This document shows positions 7,956 to 18,713 of a DNA stretch of 64,000 bases, in pieces. The translations under genes were made by a program, and so were the position numbers. The notes under the pieces were generated by a model. That model saw only the letters and a program-made list of their open reading frames with translations, had not been told where the DNA came from and did no database searches. The stretch comes from Paraburkholderia sabiae. Its GTDB lineage: Bacteria; Pseudomonadota; Gammaproteobacteria; Burkholderiales; Burkholderiaceae. Every line of letters begins with the position of its first letter. Positions within the stretch are counted from its first letter, which is position 1. Location: the NCBI RefSeq assembly GCF_030412785.1, contig NZ_CP125296.1, positions 1,178,001 to 1,242,000 of the forward strand, written 5' to 3'.

Positions 7956-8513
7956 TTGAAGATACGGAATGTGACGCGCCTTGCATCTGTCGTTGGCGCC
8001 CTCGCCAGCCTTGCCAGCCTCGCTGGATGCGCCATCGTCCCCTCGGACCCAGCCGTGCTGTCGCAGATGAGTGGCAGCTACAGCGTGGTGGACCAGTTTT
8101 CCTACCCGAACACACACTCGACGCGCATCGACATCCGGTTCCTGCCTGTCGACGAACACGGCAAGACCTCCGCACGGGTCAGGATGTACGACGGGGACAA
8201 CGTGCGGTTCTATCAACTCGATGACTGCGGATACCCGGGTGATAACGTCGCGCGTCGCCTGTCGAACAGCGACAACCTGCACGCGTCAGAAGTCGTGCTT
8301 TGCCGGAACCCCCGTTACCTGCAGGACCGTAGCCTGCCGCAGGTGATTCTCATCCACAGCCTCGACGGTCATCCACTGGTGTTCCATCCTGACGGTGGGC
8401 TGGTTTCGGCCATCGTCAGCAAGAATCTGGTCTCGAACGAACAGTGGGAGGCGATCGTCCACTGGGCGCCCGTGTGGTCCTCGGGATTCATGCTGAGAAA
8501 ACTGGATCAGTAA
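7956..8513 (+). CDS. Hypothetical outer-membrane-type lipoprotein (TTG start)
   Basis: 185 aa when started at TTG 7956, with AGGAAAAG ahead of it. This start gives a clean lipoprotein signal: K-I-R, a hydrophobic stretch, and lipobox LAGC with the lipidated Cys at about residue 24. A longer in-frame ORF from 7443 would overlap the autotransporter and lacks a signal. The mature protein has a hydrophilic domain with Cys pairs (DDCGYPGD and VVLCRNP) and ends SSGFMLRKLDQ. No family recognised. It is probably monocistronic. Confidence 0.75.
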   Translation: MKIRNVTRLASVVGALASLASLAGCAIVPSDPAVLSQMSGSYSVVDQFSYPNTHSTRIDIRFLPVDEHGKTSARVRMYDGDNVRFYQLDDCGYPGDNVARRLSNSDNLHASEVVLCRNPRYLQDRSLPQVILIHSLDGHPLVFHPDGGLVSAIVSKNLVSNEQWEAIVHWAPVWSSGFMLRKLDQ

Positions 8514-8669
8514 TCCCGTCGTGCTGCGATACGGGCGACACGGCAGCGGCCCCGCGCGCCTTGACATCGGAGCCTGACAGCGTGCAGGGGATTGCCTGAG
8601 CGTGCATCACGTGGGCGATGAATCCGTGACGGGAGACGATGAATGTCCGGTCCGTGTTTCATATCCCTG

Positions 8670-8697
8670 TCTTCACATCGCGATCTTCACATCGTGA
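8670..8697. repeat. Two 14-bp direct repeats after the kinase gene
   Basis: TCTTCACATCGCGA (8670-8683) and TCTTCACATCGTGA (8684-8697), ending exactly at the stop codon of the minus-strand sensor kinase. Confidence 0.7.
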
Positions 8698-9840
8698 TCA
8701 TCGCCCGCGCTCCACGACGCCCTTTGCGGGCCAGCTCAGTTCGAACCGTGCGCCGCCCAGGATCTGGGGTTCCGTTGCCTCGATGCGCCCCTTGTGGGCG
8801 CGCAACACCTGTTGCGTGATCGCGAGGCCCAGGCCATATCCGCCCGTGTTCCGGTCGAGCCGCACGAATGCGTCGAAGATCCGCAGGCGCTCACTTTCCG
8901 GCACGCCATCGCCGTCGTCCTCGACAAAGATGTGGACGTTGCCGTGTCGTACCGACAGTCCCACCACGATGCGCGCGCGGGCGTACCGGCTTGCGTTGCG
9001 CAGCAGGTTGCGCATCGCGTAGGACATGAGCCGCCGGTCCATGATCACGCGCAGGGAGGGATCGATGTTCACCTGCCGGACAATCTCCCTGTCATCGTAG
9101 AGGAGCGTCGCGTCGCGAACCTGCGAGTCGAACCAGGTGGCCACCGTGGTTGGTTCGAGATTCGATTGCAGCGAACTGTATTCAAGCCGCGCATAGGTCA
9201 GGCTCATGTCGATCAGTTCGTCGAGCTCCGTCACATCGGCACCGATACTCTCGAGCGCGCTGGCGTGCTCTTGCGCGGATGACGGTTCGCGCAGACTTTC
9301 CAGTGCAAAGCGGATGCGCGCGAGCGGCGTGCGCAGCTCATGTGAAATGCCGTTGGTGAGATCGCGCTGTGCTGCGATCAGTCGTTCCATGCGCTGGGCG
9401 AGGGCGTTCAGCGTCCGTGCGAGCGGACCGATGATGACGCTGTGCGATTCGCGTGCGCGCGTGTTAAAGCGCCCGCCCGTGAAATCGATCGCGCGCTCGC
9501 GCACCATGACGAGATCCAGCCAGACAGGCCGCATCCACCCCCAGGCGGCCAGTGCCGGCGCGCCCAGAAGCACGCCCAGGACGCCGAGCACCGGCGCGAC
9601 GTGAACGGCCGGGCTCAACGCATGCAGGACGACCGCGAACGATAGCGCCCAGCACAGCGCAAGCAGCGGGACGGCGGCCGTCAGCAGCACCAGGAACAGC
9701 AGGCGCAGGTAGACGCGCAGATAGAGCCGGGACCAGCTGGGCACGCGGTCGGCGCGCGTGTCGGTCCATGAACGGCGAAAGCGCAGAAAGCGCCATCTGC
9801 AGTAGCGAAATACAGTCAGTCTTTGCGCGGTGGTGGTCAT
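8698..9840 (-). CDS. Sensor histidine kinase (RstB-like)
   Basis: 380 aa from ATG 9840; a longer frame reaches 9987 but would overlap the response regulator gene. Membrane segments at about 45-75 (LLFLVLLTAAVPLLALCWAL) and 85-110, with almost no periplasmic loop between them, then a HAMP-like linker, the H-box ISHELRTPLARIRFALE with the phospho-accepting His, N-box NLLRNASRYA, G1 VEDDGDGVP and G2 GGYGLGLAI. It phosphorylates the response regulator encoded 79 bp upstream. The short sensor loop suggests sensing within or near the membrane. Signal unknown. RstB/CpxA-like is the closest recognisable group. Confidence 0.85.
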   Translation of the reverse strand: MTTTAQRLTVFRYCRWRFLRFRRSWTDTRADRVPSWSRLYLRVYLRLLFLVLLTAAVPLLALCWALSFAVVLHALSPAVHVAPVLGVLGVLLGAPALAAWGWMRPVWLDLVMVRERAIDFTGGRFNTRARESHSVIIGPLARTLNALAQRMERLIAAQRDLTNGISHELRTPLARIRFALESLREPSSAQEHASALESIGADVTELDELIDMSLTYARLEYSSLQSNLEPTTVATWFDSQVRDATLLYDDREIVRQVNIDPSLRVIMDRRLMSYAMRNLLRNASRYARARIVVGLSVRHGNVHIFVEDDGDGVPESERLRIFDAFVRLDRNTGGYGLGLAITQQVLRAHKGRIEATEPQILGGARFELSWPAKGVVERGR

Positions 9841-9919
9841 GTCGGTGTGTCGCCACAGAGGCGCGGCGTCCGCCCTCGGGCCGACGCGTTCAGGATGGAC
9901 GCCATCGGAAGGGACGCGT

Positions 9920-10627
9920 TCATTCCCAGGCCAGCTTGCTGAAGAGGTAGCCCTTGCCGCGTATTGTCTTGATGTGCTGCGGGCCACCGCAATCGTCGCG
10001 CAGTTTTCTGCGCAGCTTCGAGATGCCGCCGTCGATCGCGCGATCCATTCCGTCGAATTCGATCCCGCGCAACCGGCGCATCAGCTCGTCGCGGCTGACG
10101 ACTTCGCCCGCGCAACTCGCCAGCGCCCACAGCAGATCGAATTCGGCGGAGGTCAGTTCGGGCTGGCTTGCGTCCGGCAGCGTGACGGTGCGCGTGACGC
10201 GATTGATCTCGAAGCCGCCGAACCTGTAGCGCTCCTGCCCGTCGGGCGCGTCGGCGTTGCGGGCCGCCGCACGGCGCAACTGGGCCTTGATCCGTGCGAG
10301 CAGCACCCGGGGTTCGACGGGTTTGTGAACGTAGTCGTCGGCGCCGAATTCAAGACCCAGCACCTCGTCGAACTGCTCGTCGCGGGCGGTGACCATGATG
10401 ATCACGCCGCTGTATCGTTCACGCGCCTCGCGGCAGATCTGGAAGCCATCCTTGCCTGGCAGGTTGACGTCGAGAATCACGAGGTCCGGTCGCCCCTTCA
10501 GGATTGCCGGCACCGCCTCATTGCCGTGCAGGACGGTGTCGACCTCATAGTCGTGTTTGCGCAGGTAGCCGGCGACGAGCGCGGAGAGGCGGATATCGTC
10601 TTCGACGAGGAGGATCCGGAAAGTCAT
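9920..10627 (-). CDS. OmpR/PhoB-family response regulator (RstA-like)
   Basis: 235 aa from ATG 10627. Receiver domain with acidic pair EDD at residues 9-11, phospho-Asp in VILDVNLPGKDG, and K of HKPVEPR; then an OmpR-type winged helix (LTSAEFDLLWALASCAGEVVSRDEL, IDGGISKLRRKL, and the wing IKTIRGKGYLF). First gene of a pair with the downstream kinase. The open frame continues upstream to 10807, but that part is only translated tandem repeat, so the short start is preferred. An array of eight 14-bp repeats begins 24 bp upstream and is the obvious candidate control region. Confidence 0.9.
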   Translation of the reverse strand: MTFRILLVEDDIRLSALVAGYLRKHDYEVDTVLHGNEAVPAILKGRPDLVILDVNLPGKDGFQICREARERYSGVIIMVTARDEQFDEVLGLEFGADDYVHKPVEPRVLLARIKAQLRRAAARNADAPDGQERYRFGGFEINRVTRTVTLPDASQPELTSAEFDLLWALASCAGEVVSRDELMRRLRGIEFDGMDRAIDGGISKLRRKLRDDCGGPQHIKTIRGKGYLFSKLAWE

Positions 10628-10650
10628 GGTGAATCGCCCTGGGCGGGGCA

Positions 10651-10762
10651 CGTTGAGTTCTGTACGTTGAGTTCTGTACGTTGAGTTCTGTACGTTGAAT
10701 TCTGTACGGTGACTTCTGTATGGTGACTTCTGTATGGTGACTTCTGTATGGTGACTTCTGTA
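10651..10762. repeat. Eight-unit 14-bp tandem repeat upstream of response regulator
   Basis: Units on the plus strand: three CGTTGAGTTCTGTA, one CGTTGAATTCTGTA, one CGGTGACTTCTGTA, and three TGGTGACTTCTGTA, in register without gaps (8 x 14 = 112 bp). Read toward the regulator, each unit carries TACAGAA-x-TCA. The array starts 24 bp from the regulator ATG, so it lies in the promoter or 5' UTR. It could be a multi-site operator or a length-variable (slippage) element. Confidence 0.95.
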
Positions 10763-11668
10763 TGGGATCGCCGTCCCGCGGCCGGTCCGGATATACGCCG
10801 GCCACATCGGCCGTGCAGGGACCGTTTAGCGATCGGTCAGGAATCCTGTGGCGATGATACAGCCCGTGTCGCGCGCGTGGAGCGCGTGCGCGCGCGTGAG
10901 GCGATCCCCCGGCGATCCGCCAGCGAAGACGGATTGTGCGGCACGCCGCCCGATGCAGCGCGCCGGGTCGCAAGCATAGCCGATCCGTGGCGCGTTCTCC
11001 ACACGGCGCGACAAAACTCGACAATTCAGGGCCTTGACAGTTCAGCGCGATCCAGCCACCTGACACTGCGCCGGGACCGGACGGAGCTGACCGGGGCACG
11101 GGACGGGCGAAGACTTCGGGCTGCTGATCGTGACGGATGACATCACGGATGTCGGCACCGAGGACGTCGCTGAAGGCGGCACGGAGGACGTCGCTGCAGG
11201 CGACGTGCGCCGATGGCACTGTCCGTGCATGAAGGAGAGCGCAAAAAATGCGAGCAACGCGCTGATCACTGACACCAGGCACATCGACAGCGCAAGGCGT
11301 CGGCCCAGTCCGGCCTGCGTGAGCAGCGGAACGGCGCCGCATGGTGGAAGAAGGGATCCATCATCGCCATGACCAGCACCATCGCCATCACCGGCACGAT
11401 TGCCACCGTTACGGCCTTCGGGTTGTCTCGCCTCGCGTGAGCGGGTTTCGTGGTCGATGTTCATGAACCACGGCGGAAAGGCCCGGGTCATGTCGATTCG
11501 TTGTGCGGTCACGTGGAGCTCCGACAGGCATGGCGACAGACAATGCTAGCCGCGCGCTACGTCGTGTGGGGTAGAGATATTTCGAGAATTGTCGTGTTTT
11601 GTCGTCGGCGTATGCGCGCCCGCTAAACATATCAAGGCCCGATCAACACGGCAGGGGTGCGTCATGTG
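10763..11668. other. Long stretch without a convincing gene
   Basis: About 900 bp. A minus-strand ORF (11042-11512) has one hydrophobic segment (LALSMCLVSVISALLAFFALSF) but is otherwise low-complexity (DGDGAGHGDDG; repeated TSSVP) with no clear ribosome-binding site. A 24-bp unit (GAGGACGTCGCTG core) is repeated twice around 11157-11205. Probably degenerate sequence. Confidence 0.4.
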
Positions 11669-11715
11669 ACTCGATCGTGTCTGCACAGTCCGTCCACGGG
11701 ATCTGGATGTTTTCG
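11669..11715 (+). repeat. 47-bp element, copy 2 (diverged)
   Basis: 31/47 ungapped identity to 4467-4513, sharing ACTC-x-ATC, TCTGCACA and TCTGGA. The inverted-repeat arms seen in copy 3 are lost. It lies 91 bp upstream of the frame-broken paralogue of the gene at 4521. Confidence 0.45.
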
Positions 11716-11806
11716 CGCCAGAGTGAACGCCGTGCCGCTTCCCGCGACAGGCAGCAGGCGCGGGCAGCAACAACGGGCCGCAACGACAGGCAGGTGTACC
11801 AGGGAG

Positions 11807-12119
11807 ATGACAGCAATGTCCGCGATGACCGCATCCGTGAGGTCGCGCGGCAAACAGCATCGGGACGCGGCCCGTCCGCGGGAAAGGCGCGTGTGTTTTC
11901 TGAAGCAGGATCGAGAGGTCGATCAGCCTTGGTGGTTGAAGCCGGGAGACCAGCCGCTGGCGGGATGCCAGCGGCAACACGTGGGCCGTTGCGACGCCTG
12001 AGGACCGAAGGGACGTGATGGACCAGACCATCACGCACGCCCTGGGCGTTTCCTGGATGAGAAACGACCAGGTCGTCAGGCGCCAGCGGATAACCCGTCC
12101 AGGCGACGGTCCGAAGTAG
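11807..12119 (+). pseudogene. Frameshifted paralogue of the small phage-like gene at 4521-4901
   Basis: From ATG 11807 (or 11816, after AGGGAG) one frame reads through VCFLKQDREVDQPWWLKPGDQPL. At about 11965 the homology jumps to another frame reading WRDASGNTWAVATPEDRRDV and LGVSWMRNDQVVR, ending at TAG 12117-12119. These line up with RFRKRSAEVDATRWLVPGD, RWVMATPEGW and SGVAWPMKDRDFR of the intact gene. A segment of about 60 nt (from GACCAGACC) also aligns without gaps at the DNA level. A 1-nt insertion or 2-nt deletion explains the break. It may be a real pseudogene or a sequencing error. Confidence 0.6.
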
Positions 12120-12186
12120 GGACCGGTGTGTGCGCCGTGAACCTGGGGGCTTCAGCGGCGCGCGATAACGGACTGTAGCCTGTTTG

Positions 12187-12214
12187 CCGACCCTCTCTCA
12201 GGGGTCGGTTTTTT
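12187..12214 (+). terminator. Intrinsic terminator
   Basis: Stem CCGACCC (12187-12193) / GGGTCGG (12202-12208), 8-nt loop, then TTTTTT. It lies after the frameshifted small gene. Confidence 0.8.
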
Positions 12215-12550
12215 ATTTGCTGCCCGTGCGTCGTAGATCAGGGCGGTACATCTGCGCCGTACATCTGCGCCCTGCGTTTGCGTCATGCACCCGCGCCACG
12301 TACCTTCCATGCCCCCTTCATGCCCCTCGTCACGCTGTGGCCGCTCGCCATCGGCGCGATGCTTTCAGTATCTGCACGCGATCTCAATAATTTCTGTAAG
12401 GCATGCGAAAAGACGCTCCATCCAATCGCGACATGTTCTGGATATTCACTGGATTGCCAACGACGAAGATGGCGACGCTGGCCGGGCTGACCCGTCGTAT
12501 CCGCGACAAACCCGTTGCCGGCGGTGGTGACCGACAACAGACAAAGCGAC
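12215..12550. other. Region upstream of the RND operon
   Basis: 336 bp with no gene. Contains a 13-bp direct repeat GTACATCTGCGCC at 12246-12258 and 12259-12271. The RND operon promoter should lie here; no clear -35/-10 pair was picked out and no adjacent repressor gene is present. Confidence 0.5.
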
Positions 12551-13843
12551 ATGAAAATCGACGGAAAGATGACAGGACTGGCTGCGGCGATGGTGCTGGC
12601 GCTCGCGGCCTGCAAGGGAAAGGCTGGAAGCAGTGAAGCGAATGTAGCGCCCGGCGTGCCCGTGAGCGTCGTCACGCTGCAGGCCCGGCCCGTGCCGGTG
12701 TCGACGGTGTTGCCCGGACGGGTGGTGGCTTCGCTTGAGGCCGAAGTGCGGCCGCAGGTTGCAGGCCTCATCCAGAAGCGGCTTTTTGAGGAGGGCAGTG
12801 AGGTCAGGGCGGGGCAGCCGCTCTACCGGATCGATCCCGCCACCTATGAGGCCGCGTACGAGAGCGCACAGGCGAATCTGGTGAAGGCGCTTGCCGCCGT
12901 GCCGGGCGCCGAATCGAAGGTCTCGCGTTATGGGGATCTCGTCACGCACAACGCCGTGAGCCGGCAGGACTTTGAAGACGCAAAGGATACGCTGGCGCAG
13001 GCGCGGGCTAACGTCGCCGTCGCGAAAGCGGCTGTCGAGACCGCGCGGATCAATCTCGAATTCACCACCGTGCGCGCGCCCATTTCCGGGCGCATCGGAC
13101 GCTCATCGCTCACGCCCGGCGCGCTCGTGACCGCGAGCCAGACGACGGCGCTCGCCACCATCCAGCAGATCGACACCGTGTATGTGGATCTGACGCAATC
13201 GAGCGCGAGCCTGATCAGCCTGCGTCAGGCCATCGAGGCCGGCCGGCTGCGTACGGCGGGCGGGACCGTCAGCGTGAAGCTCAAACTCGAGAACGGAACC
13301 GAGTATCCGCTCGCGGGGAGCCTCGCGTTCTCCGAGTCCACCGTGAATGCGGTGACGGGCACCTACACCCTGCGCGCCGTGCTGCGTAACCCGGCGCGGC
13401 TGCTGTTGCCTGGCATGTACGTGCGCGCGCGCATCGAGGAGGGCATCGTGCCGCACGGGTTTCTGGTTCCGCAAAGGGCCGTGAGCCGCAATGCGCAGGG
13501 AGAAGCCACCGCGCTGCTGGTGGGCAACGGCAAGGTGGTGGAGCGTGTGCTGCCGGACGCCCGGCCGGTAGGCAATGACTGGCTGGTCCAGACGGGGCTG
13601 ACAGACGGCGACCAGATCATTGTGGAAGGCGCGCAGCAGGTGCGCCAGGGCGATGCCGTCACCCCCGTCAGGGTCGCGGTGGATAGCGAGACGGGCAGCG
13701 TACGGGCGCTGCCGGCAGCCCAGCCAACGCCGGCTGCCCAAGCCACGCCAGCCACGCCAGCGCTCCCGGCGACCCCGGGCGCGAGGCCGCCCGTACAGAA
13801 GTCGTCGTCGGCGCCCGTTGATCACCAGAAGCACGGGAGCTGA
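12551..13843 (+). CDS. RND efflux periplasmic adaptor (MexA/AcrA family)
   Basis: 430 aa lipoprotein from ATG 12551: MKIDGKM, a hydrophobic core, lipobox LAAC (Cys about 21). Membrane fusion protein layout: lipoyl/hairpin regions ([39 protein letters not shown], then a coiled-coil hairpin at about 95-170), beta-barrel with [13 protein letters not shown], and a membrane-proximal domain. It bridges the inner-membrane pump and the outer-membrane channel. The C-terminal 50 residues are a Pro/Ala/Thr-rich tail ([11 protein letters not shown]) of little complexity. First gene of a three-gene operon; 8 bp to the pump gene. No divergent TetR-type repressor. Confidence 0.93.
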   Translation: MKIDGKMTGLAAAMVLALAACKGKAGSSEANVAPGVPVSVVTLQARPVPVSTVLPGRVVASLEAEVRPQVAGLIQKRLFEEGSEVRAGQPLYRIDPATYEAAYESAQANLVKALAAVPGAESKVSRYGDLVTHNAVSRQDFEDAKDTLAQARANVAVAKAAVETARINLEFTTVRAPISGRIGRSSLTPGALVTASQTTALATIQQIDTVYVDLTQSSASLISLRQAIEAGRLRTAGGTVSVKLKLENGTEYPLAGSLAFSESTVNAVTGTYTLRAVLRNPARLLLPGMYVRARIEEGIVPHGFLVPQRAVSRNAQGEATALLVGNGKVVERVLPDARPVGNDWLVQTGLTDGDQIIVEGAQQVRQGDAVTPVRVAVDSETGSVRALPAAQPTPAAQATPATPALPATPGARPPVQKSSSAPVDHQKHGS

Positions 13844-13851
13844 GCGCCGCG

Positions 13852-16800
13852 ATGTCCGAATTCTTTATCAGACGGCCCGTCTTCGCCTGGGTGATCGCGA
13901 TCGTCGTCATGCTCGGGGGGCTGCTCGCGCTGCGTACGCTTTCCGTTGCCCAGTATCCGGAGATCGCACCGACCGCGATTTCGGTGATGGCCACCTATCC
14001 GGGGGCGGACGCCCAGACCGTTGAGAATTCCGTCACCCGCATCATCGAGCAGGGCATGACGGGACTCGACAATCTCCAGTACATGAGCGCGAGCTCCAGT
14101 TCCACGGGCGAGGTGCAGATTGCGCTGACTTTCACCAATGCGGCCAACGCGGACGTCGCCCAGATGCAGGTGCAGAACAAGCTGCAACTGGTGACGTCGC
14201 AACTGCCGACGATTGTGCAGAGCACGGGCCTGACCGTGACGAAGTCCTCGTCGAGCTTCCTGATGGTGATCGGCATTGCGTCGACGGATGGCAAGCTCAC
14301 GCCGACCGATCTCGATGACTACGTCAACAGCACGCTCAACGACACGATCAAGCGAACGCCGGGCGTGGGCAACACGCAGCTGTTCGGCGCCGGCTACGCG
14401 ATGCGGATCTGGCTGGATCCCGAGCGGCTTGCCCAGTATTCGCTGATGCCGGGCGACGTGCAGTCCGCCCTGAAAGCGCAGAACGTGCAGATCGCGGCCG
14501 GGCAACTGGGCGCGCAACCGGCGGCGGGTGGCCAGCAGATGAACGCCACCGTCATCGCGCAGGGCCGTCTGCAGACGACCGCGCAGTTTGGCGAGGTGAT
14601 CGTCAAGAGCTCGACCGACGGCGCCGTCGTGCGCCTGAAGGATGTGGCGCGCATCGAGCTGGGCGCGGAGAACTACACTTTCGTGTCGCGCTACAACGGC
14701 ATGCCGGCCTCGGGTCTGGGCGTCAATCTCGCGACGGGCGCCAATGCGATCGCGACGGCCACCGCCGTCAGGCAGGCCATCGACAGGCTCTCGGGAACGC
14801 TGCCCCCGGGCGTGAAGGTCTTCTACCCGTACGACACGACGCCCTTCGTGACGCTCTCGATCCATGAGGTGGTCAAGACGCTGATCGAGGCGATCGTGCT
14901 GGTGTTCGTCGTGATGCTGGTGTTCCTGCAGAACGTGCGCGCGACGCTGGTTCCGGCGCTGGCGATTCCCGTCGTGCTGCTCGGCACGCTGGGCGTGCTG
15001 GCGGCGTTCGGCTATTCGATCAATACGCTCACGATGTTCGCGATGGTGCTGGCCATCGGCCTGCTGGTGGATGACGCCATTGTGGTGGTGGAGAACGTTG
15101 AGCGCGTGATGGCCGAAGAGAACCTGTCGCCACGCGAGGCCACGCGCAAATCGATGCGCGAGATCACGGGTGCGCTGATCGGGATTGCGACCGTGCTGTC
15201 GGCCGTGTTCGTGCCGATGGCGTTCTTCTCCGGTGCGACGGGCGTTATCTACCGGCAGTTCTCGGTCACGATCGTCACAGCGATGCTGCTGTCCGTGATG
15301 GTCGCGCTCATCCTGACGCCCGCCCTGTGCGCAACCATCCTGAAGCGCCCGGACCATCACGCGCGCGGCCACGGCAGCACGCACGGTTTTTCGGGCTGGT
15401 TCAATCGCACGTTCAACCGTTACTCGGCGCGCTATCGCACGGGTGTCGGTACGCTCATTGCGCGCAGCCGCCGCTTCCTGATGCTCTTTGCCGTGCTGGT
15501 CGCGGCCACCGTGTGGATGTTCGCGCGTCTGCCCGGATCGTTCCTGCCCACCGAGGATCAGGGCATCCTGGTCACCGTGGTGCAGTTGCCACCGGGCGCC
15601 ATGCATGAGCGCACCGAGCGCGTTCTTGAGCAGGTCACCCGTTACTACCTCGATCAGGAGAAGGAGGCCGTCGAGGGTGTCATGACGGTGTCGGGCTTCG
15701 GCTTCGGTGGCTCCGGGCAGAACGTCGGCATGGCCTTCATCCGCCTGAAGGATTTCGGATCGCGTCGCGCCTCGCGCCTGTCGGCGGGGGCCGTGGCGCA
15801 ACGCGCGTCGGCGGCGTTCGCCGGCATCCGGGACGCACAGGTTTTCGCGCTGCTGCCGCCCGCCATCGAAGGGATGGGCACCTCCAGCGGCTTTGACTTC
15901 TTTCTGGAAGATGCGACGGGGCTGGGGCGCGCAAAACTGATGGCGGCGCGCGATGCACTGCTGCGTGCCGCCTCGGGCGACGGGCGCCTGGCCAACACAC
16001 GGCCCAATGGCCAGGAATACACGCCGCAGTTCGCAATCGACATCGATCAGGGCAGAGCCAGCGCGCTCGGGCTGAACCTCTCCGACGTGAACACGACCCT
16101 GTCGGTCGCATGGGGCAGTGACTATGTCAACGACTTCATCGACCGCGGCCGCGTCAAGAAAGTCTACGTGCAGTCGGATGCGCGCTTCCGGATGCAGCCG
16201 CAGGATCTTGACGGGTGGTACGTGCGCAATGCGACGGGCACGATGGTCCCGTTCTCGTCGTTCGCGAGCGGCAGGTGGACGTACGGCCCGGCGCGCCTCG
16301 AACGCTACAACGGCATGGCGGCCGTCCAGATCCAGGGCGAGAGCGCGCCTGGCACCAGTTCGGGCGCGGCGATGGACGGCATCGACGAGCTCGTCTCGAA
16401 GCTGCCGGTGGGTTTCAGTCATGAATGGACGGGTCTCTCTTTCCAGGAGCGGCTCTCGGGCAACCAGGCCGCGGCGCTGTACGCGATCTCGGTGCTTGTC
16501 GTCTTCCTGTGCCTCGCGGCGCTCTACGAGAGCTGGTCCATTCCGCTCGCCGTGATGCTGTCGGTGCCCGTGGGCATCGCGGGCGCGCTGCTCGCGGCGC
16601 TGCTCTTCGGGCAGGCCAACGACGTCTATTTCAAGGTGGGTCTGCTGACCACCATCGGGCTTGCGGCCAAGAACGCGATCCTGATCGTCGAGTTCGCGCT
16701 CGAGCGCATCGCGCACGGCGCGGGCCTGCTTGACGCGACGCTCGACGCGGCGCGACAGCGGCTGCGCCCGATCCTGATGACGTCGTTCGCGTTCATCCTC

Positions 16801-17049
16801 GGCGTCGCGCCGCTGGCGATGGCCACGGGGCCGGGCTCCGGTGCGCAGAACGCGATCGGCATCGGGGTGATGGGCGGGATGATCGCCGCCACGCTGCTGG
16901 GAGTGTTTTTCGTGCCCCTGCTGTTTGTCGCCGTGCGCCGCCTCTTTCCGGGGAAGTCGCCCGACCGTGATGAGACGGAATCCGGAGCAGGCCCTTTCAA
17001 TGGCGACGTCGCGCGAACGCGGCCGGATGGCGCAGACGGCCGGTCATGA
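13852..17049 (+). CDS. RND multidrug efflux pump, HAE1 family (AcrB/MexB-like)
   Basis: 1065 aa, standard length for AcrB-type proton antiporters. Starts with the family signature [16 protein letters not shown]. Large periplasmic loops follow TM1 and TM7. The TM4 proton-relay motif [16 protein letters not shown] with the Asp pair is intact, as is the TM10-11 region [14 protein letters not shown] with the relay Lys. It exports lipophilic compounds from the periplasm/inner leaflet using the proton gradient. Substrates cannot be predicted. Followed with a 4-nt overlap by the outer-membrane factor. Confidence 0.95.
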   Translation: MSEFFIRRPVFAWVIAIVVMLGGLLALRTLSVAQYPEIAPTAISVMATYPGADAQTVENSVTRIIEQGMTGLDNLQYMSASSSSTGEVQIALTFTNAANADVAQMQVQNKLQLVTSQLPTIVQSTGLTVTKSSSSFLMVIGIASTDGKLTPTDLDDYVNSTLNDTIKRTPGVGNTQLFGAGYAMRIWLDPERLAQYSLMPGDVQSALKAQNVQIAAGQLGAQPAAGGQQMNATVIAQGRLQTTAQFGEVIVKSSTDGAVVRLKDVARIELGAENYTFVSRYNGMPASGLGVNLATGANAIATATAVRQAIDRLSGTLPPGVKVFYPYDTTPFVTLSIHEVVKTLIEAIVLVFVVMLVFLQNVRATLVPALAIPVVLLGTLGVLAAFGYSINTLTMFAMVLAIGLLVDDAIVVVENVERVMAEENLSPREATRKSMREITGALIGIATVLSAVFVPMAFFSGATGVIYRQFSVTIVTAMLLSVMVALILTPALCATILKRPDHHARGHGSTHGFSGWFNRTFNRYSARYRTGVGTLIARSRRFLMLFAVLVAATVWMFARLPGSFLPTEDQGILVTVVQLPPGAMHERTERVLEQVTRYYLDQEKEAVEGVMTVSGFGFGGSGQNVGMAFIRLKDFGSRRASRLSAGAVAQRASAAFAGIRDAQVFALLPPAIEGMGTSSGFDFFLEDATGLGRAKLMAARDALLRAASGDGRLANTRPNGQEYTPQFAIDIDQGRASALGLNLSDVNTTLSVAWGSDYVNDFIDRGRVKKVYVQSDARFRMQPQDLDGWYVRNATGTMVPFSSFASGRWTYGPARLERYNGMAAVQIQGESAPGTSSGAAMDGIDELVSKLPVGFSHEWTGLSFQERLSGNQAAALYAISVLVVFLCLAALYESWSIPLAVMLSVPVGIAGALLAALLFGQANDVYFKVGLLTTIGLAAKNAILIVEFALERIAHGAGLLDATLDAARQRLRPILMTSFAFILGVAPLAMATGPGSGAQNAIGIGVMGGMIAATLLGVFFVPLLFVAVRRLFPGKSPDRDETESGAGPFNGDVARTRPDGADGRS

Positions 17050-18713
17050 ACTCAGGTATGCAAAGCATCGTGAAACGCGCGGGGGCGAAGCCGGAAACGC
17101 GCGACAAACAGAACGGACATCTCATGGTGAATCGGGTGAAGTCGATAAAGCGAATAAAGCAGATCAAGCGGATAGAACGGGTCAAGGTCGTGGTCGCGAC
17201 AGTCGGTGCGGCCATCGGTGTGATGGTGCTGGGCGGCTGTGCGGTGGGTCCGGATTTTGTGAAGCCGGCGGCGCACGTGCCCGGGAACTGGACCGCGGCG
17301 GACAACGTGCAACGTACGGCCCGTCCGGAGCTGACCCGGTGGTGGGAGCGGCTGAACGACCCGGTGCTCAACGCGCTCGTGAACGAGGCGGTCAGCGGCA
17401 ATCTCGACGTCGCGACCGCCAGGGCAAAAGTGCGCGAGGCGCGCGCCTCCTACCAGCAGGCGGGCGGTTCGCTCTACCCGGTGCTGCGGGCCACGGGCAG
17501 CGCCTTGCGCTCGGGCAGCGGCTCGAACGCGCTTTCGAGCGGCGCCAGTGGCTCCAGCAGCTCCAGCAGCGCGGGCGGAACGACGTCGTCGCGGACCCTG
17601 TCGACGCAGAGTCCCGCCAACATCTTCCAGGCCGGGCTGGATGCGAGCTGGGAGCTCGATCTGTTCGGCGCGAACCGCCGCGCGCTCGAGTCGGCCGGCT
17701 ATGGACTGGATGCGGCGCAATGGAGTCTGCGCGCAACGCTGCTGACGCTGGTCGGCGATGTGACGTCCTACTATGTCCAGGCGCGCGGCTATCAGGCGCG
17801 CATTGCGCTCGCACGCGGCACGGCCGCCTCCCAGGAGCAGACCGCGAAGATCACGCGCATGAAATACGAAGCGGGCGTGTCCTCGGCGCTGGATCCCGCC
17901 AACGCCGAGGGCCAGGCGCAGACTACGCTCGCCACCATACCCGCGCTCGAAACCTCGTACCTGCAGGCGGTGCACAGCCTGTCCGTGCTGACGGGGCGCA
18001 CACCTGAAGCGCTGCTCGAACAGATGAGCAGGGTGGAACAGATTCCCACGCCCGCGCTGCCGATTCCCGTCGGCGTGCCGGCCGATGTGCTGCTGGCGCG
18101 CCCGGACGTGCGACTCGCCGAGCGCCAGTACGCGCAGTACACCGCGAAGGTGGGACAGGCGGAGGCGGCCCGCTACCCGAGCGTGAGCCTCACGGGCACG
18201 GTGACGACCTCGGGCACGCAGTTCGGCGATCTGGCAAGACGTTCGTCGATCGGCTGGTCGTTCGGCCCGTCCGTCACCATCCCGCTTTTCAACGGCGGCA
18301 GGCTCAAGGCCGCGGTCGAGGTCGCGCAGGCCGTGCGCGACCAGTATTTCATCGCGTACCAGTCCGCCGTGCTGACGGCGCTGAAGGACGTCGAGAATGC
18401 GACGGTCGCGCTGTCCCGGGAGACGGACAGGGGGCAGGCGCTGCAGGCGTCGGTCGATGCGTACCGGCAGGCGCTGACCATCGCCCGCGCCCTGTATGGC
18501 GCGGGCTCGACGGGCTTTCTTGAGGTGCTCACGGCGGAGCGCTCGCTGTACTCGGCGGAAGACGCGATGGTGATGAGCCGGGTCGCGGTGACGACGGACT
18601 ACATCGCGCTGAACAAGGCGCTGGGCGGCGGCTGGGATGGACAGATCGATACCGTCACGCCCGAAGTCATCGACTCGCATACCGGGCCCCACGTGCACAG
18701 GACTGCAGAATGA
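17046..18713 (+). CDS. Outer-membrane efflux factor, NodT/OprM family lipoprotein
   Basis: 555 aa from ATG 17046, which overlaps the pump stop (ATGA). An internal start at ATG 17124 ([13 protein letters not shown]) gives a more normal signal peptide. Lipobox VLGGC, then the family opening [17 protein letters not shown]; duplicated TolC-like coiled-coil/strand repeats ([32 protein letters not shown] and the [14 protein letters not shown] region). A Ser/Ala/Gly stretch at about 160-190 is low-complexity. It forms the trimeric exit duct of the tripartite RND pump encoded just upstream. Confidence 0.92.
   Translation: MNSGMQSIVKRAGAKPETRDKQNGHLMVNRVKSIKRIKQIKRIERVKVVVATVGAAIGVMVLGGCAVGPDFVKPAAHVPGNWTAADNVQRTARPELTRWWERLNDPVLNALVNEAVSGNLDVATARAKVREARASYQQAGGSLYPVLRATGSALRSGSGSNALSSGASGSSSSSSAGGTTSSRTLSTQSPANIFQAGLDASWELDLFGANRRALESAGYGLDAAQWSLRATLLTLVGDVTSYYVQARGYQARIALARGTAASQEQTAKITRMKYEAGVSSALDPANAEGQAQTTLATIPALETSYLQAVHSLSVLTGRTPEALLEQMSRVEQIPTPALPIPVGVPADVLLARPDVRLAERQYAQYTAKVGQAEAARYPSVSLTGTVTTSGTQFGDLARRSSIGWSFGPSVTIPLFNGGRLKAAVEVAQAVRDQYFIAYQSAVLTALKDVENATVALSRETDRGQALQASVDAYRQALTIARALYGAGSTGFLEVLTAERSLYSAEDAMVMSRVAVTTDYIALNKALGGGWDGQIDTVTPEVIDSHTGPHVHRTAE

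Noticed and set aside
10651..10762. Possible CRISPR array
   Set aside because: Repeats are 14 bp, directly abutting with no spacers, and there are no cas genes.
11042..11512. 156-aa minus-strand ORF with one hydrophobic segment
   Set aside because: Low-complexity codons give hydrophobic or Gly/Asp-rich runs depending on frame; no ribosome-binding site, no family.
13822..16716. 964-aa minus-strand ORF
   Set aside because: Exactly antisense to the RND pump gene; long antisense frames are expected at this G+C, and the composition (Arg/His/Asp-rich) is not protein-like.
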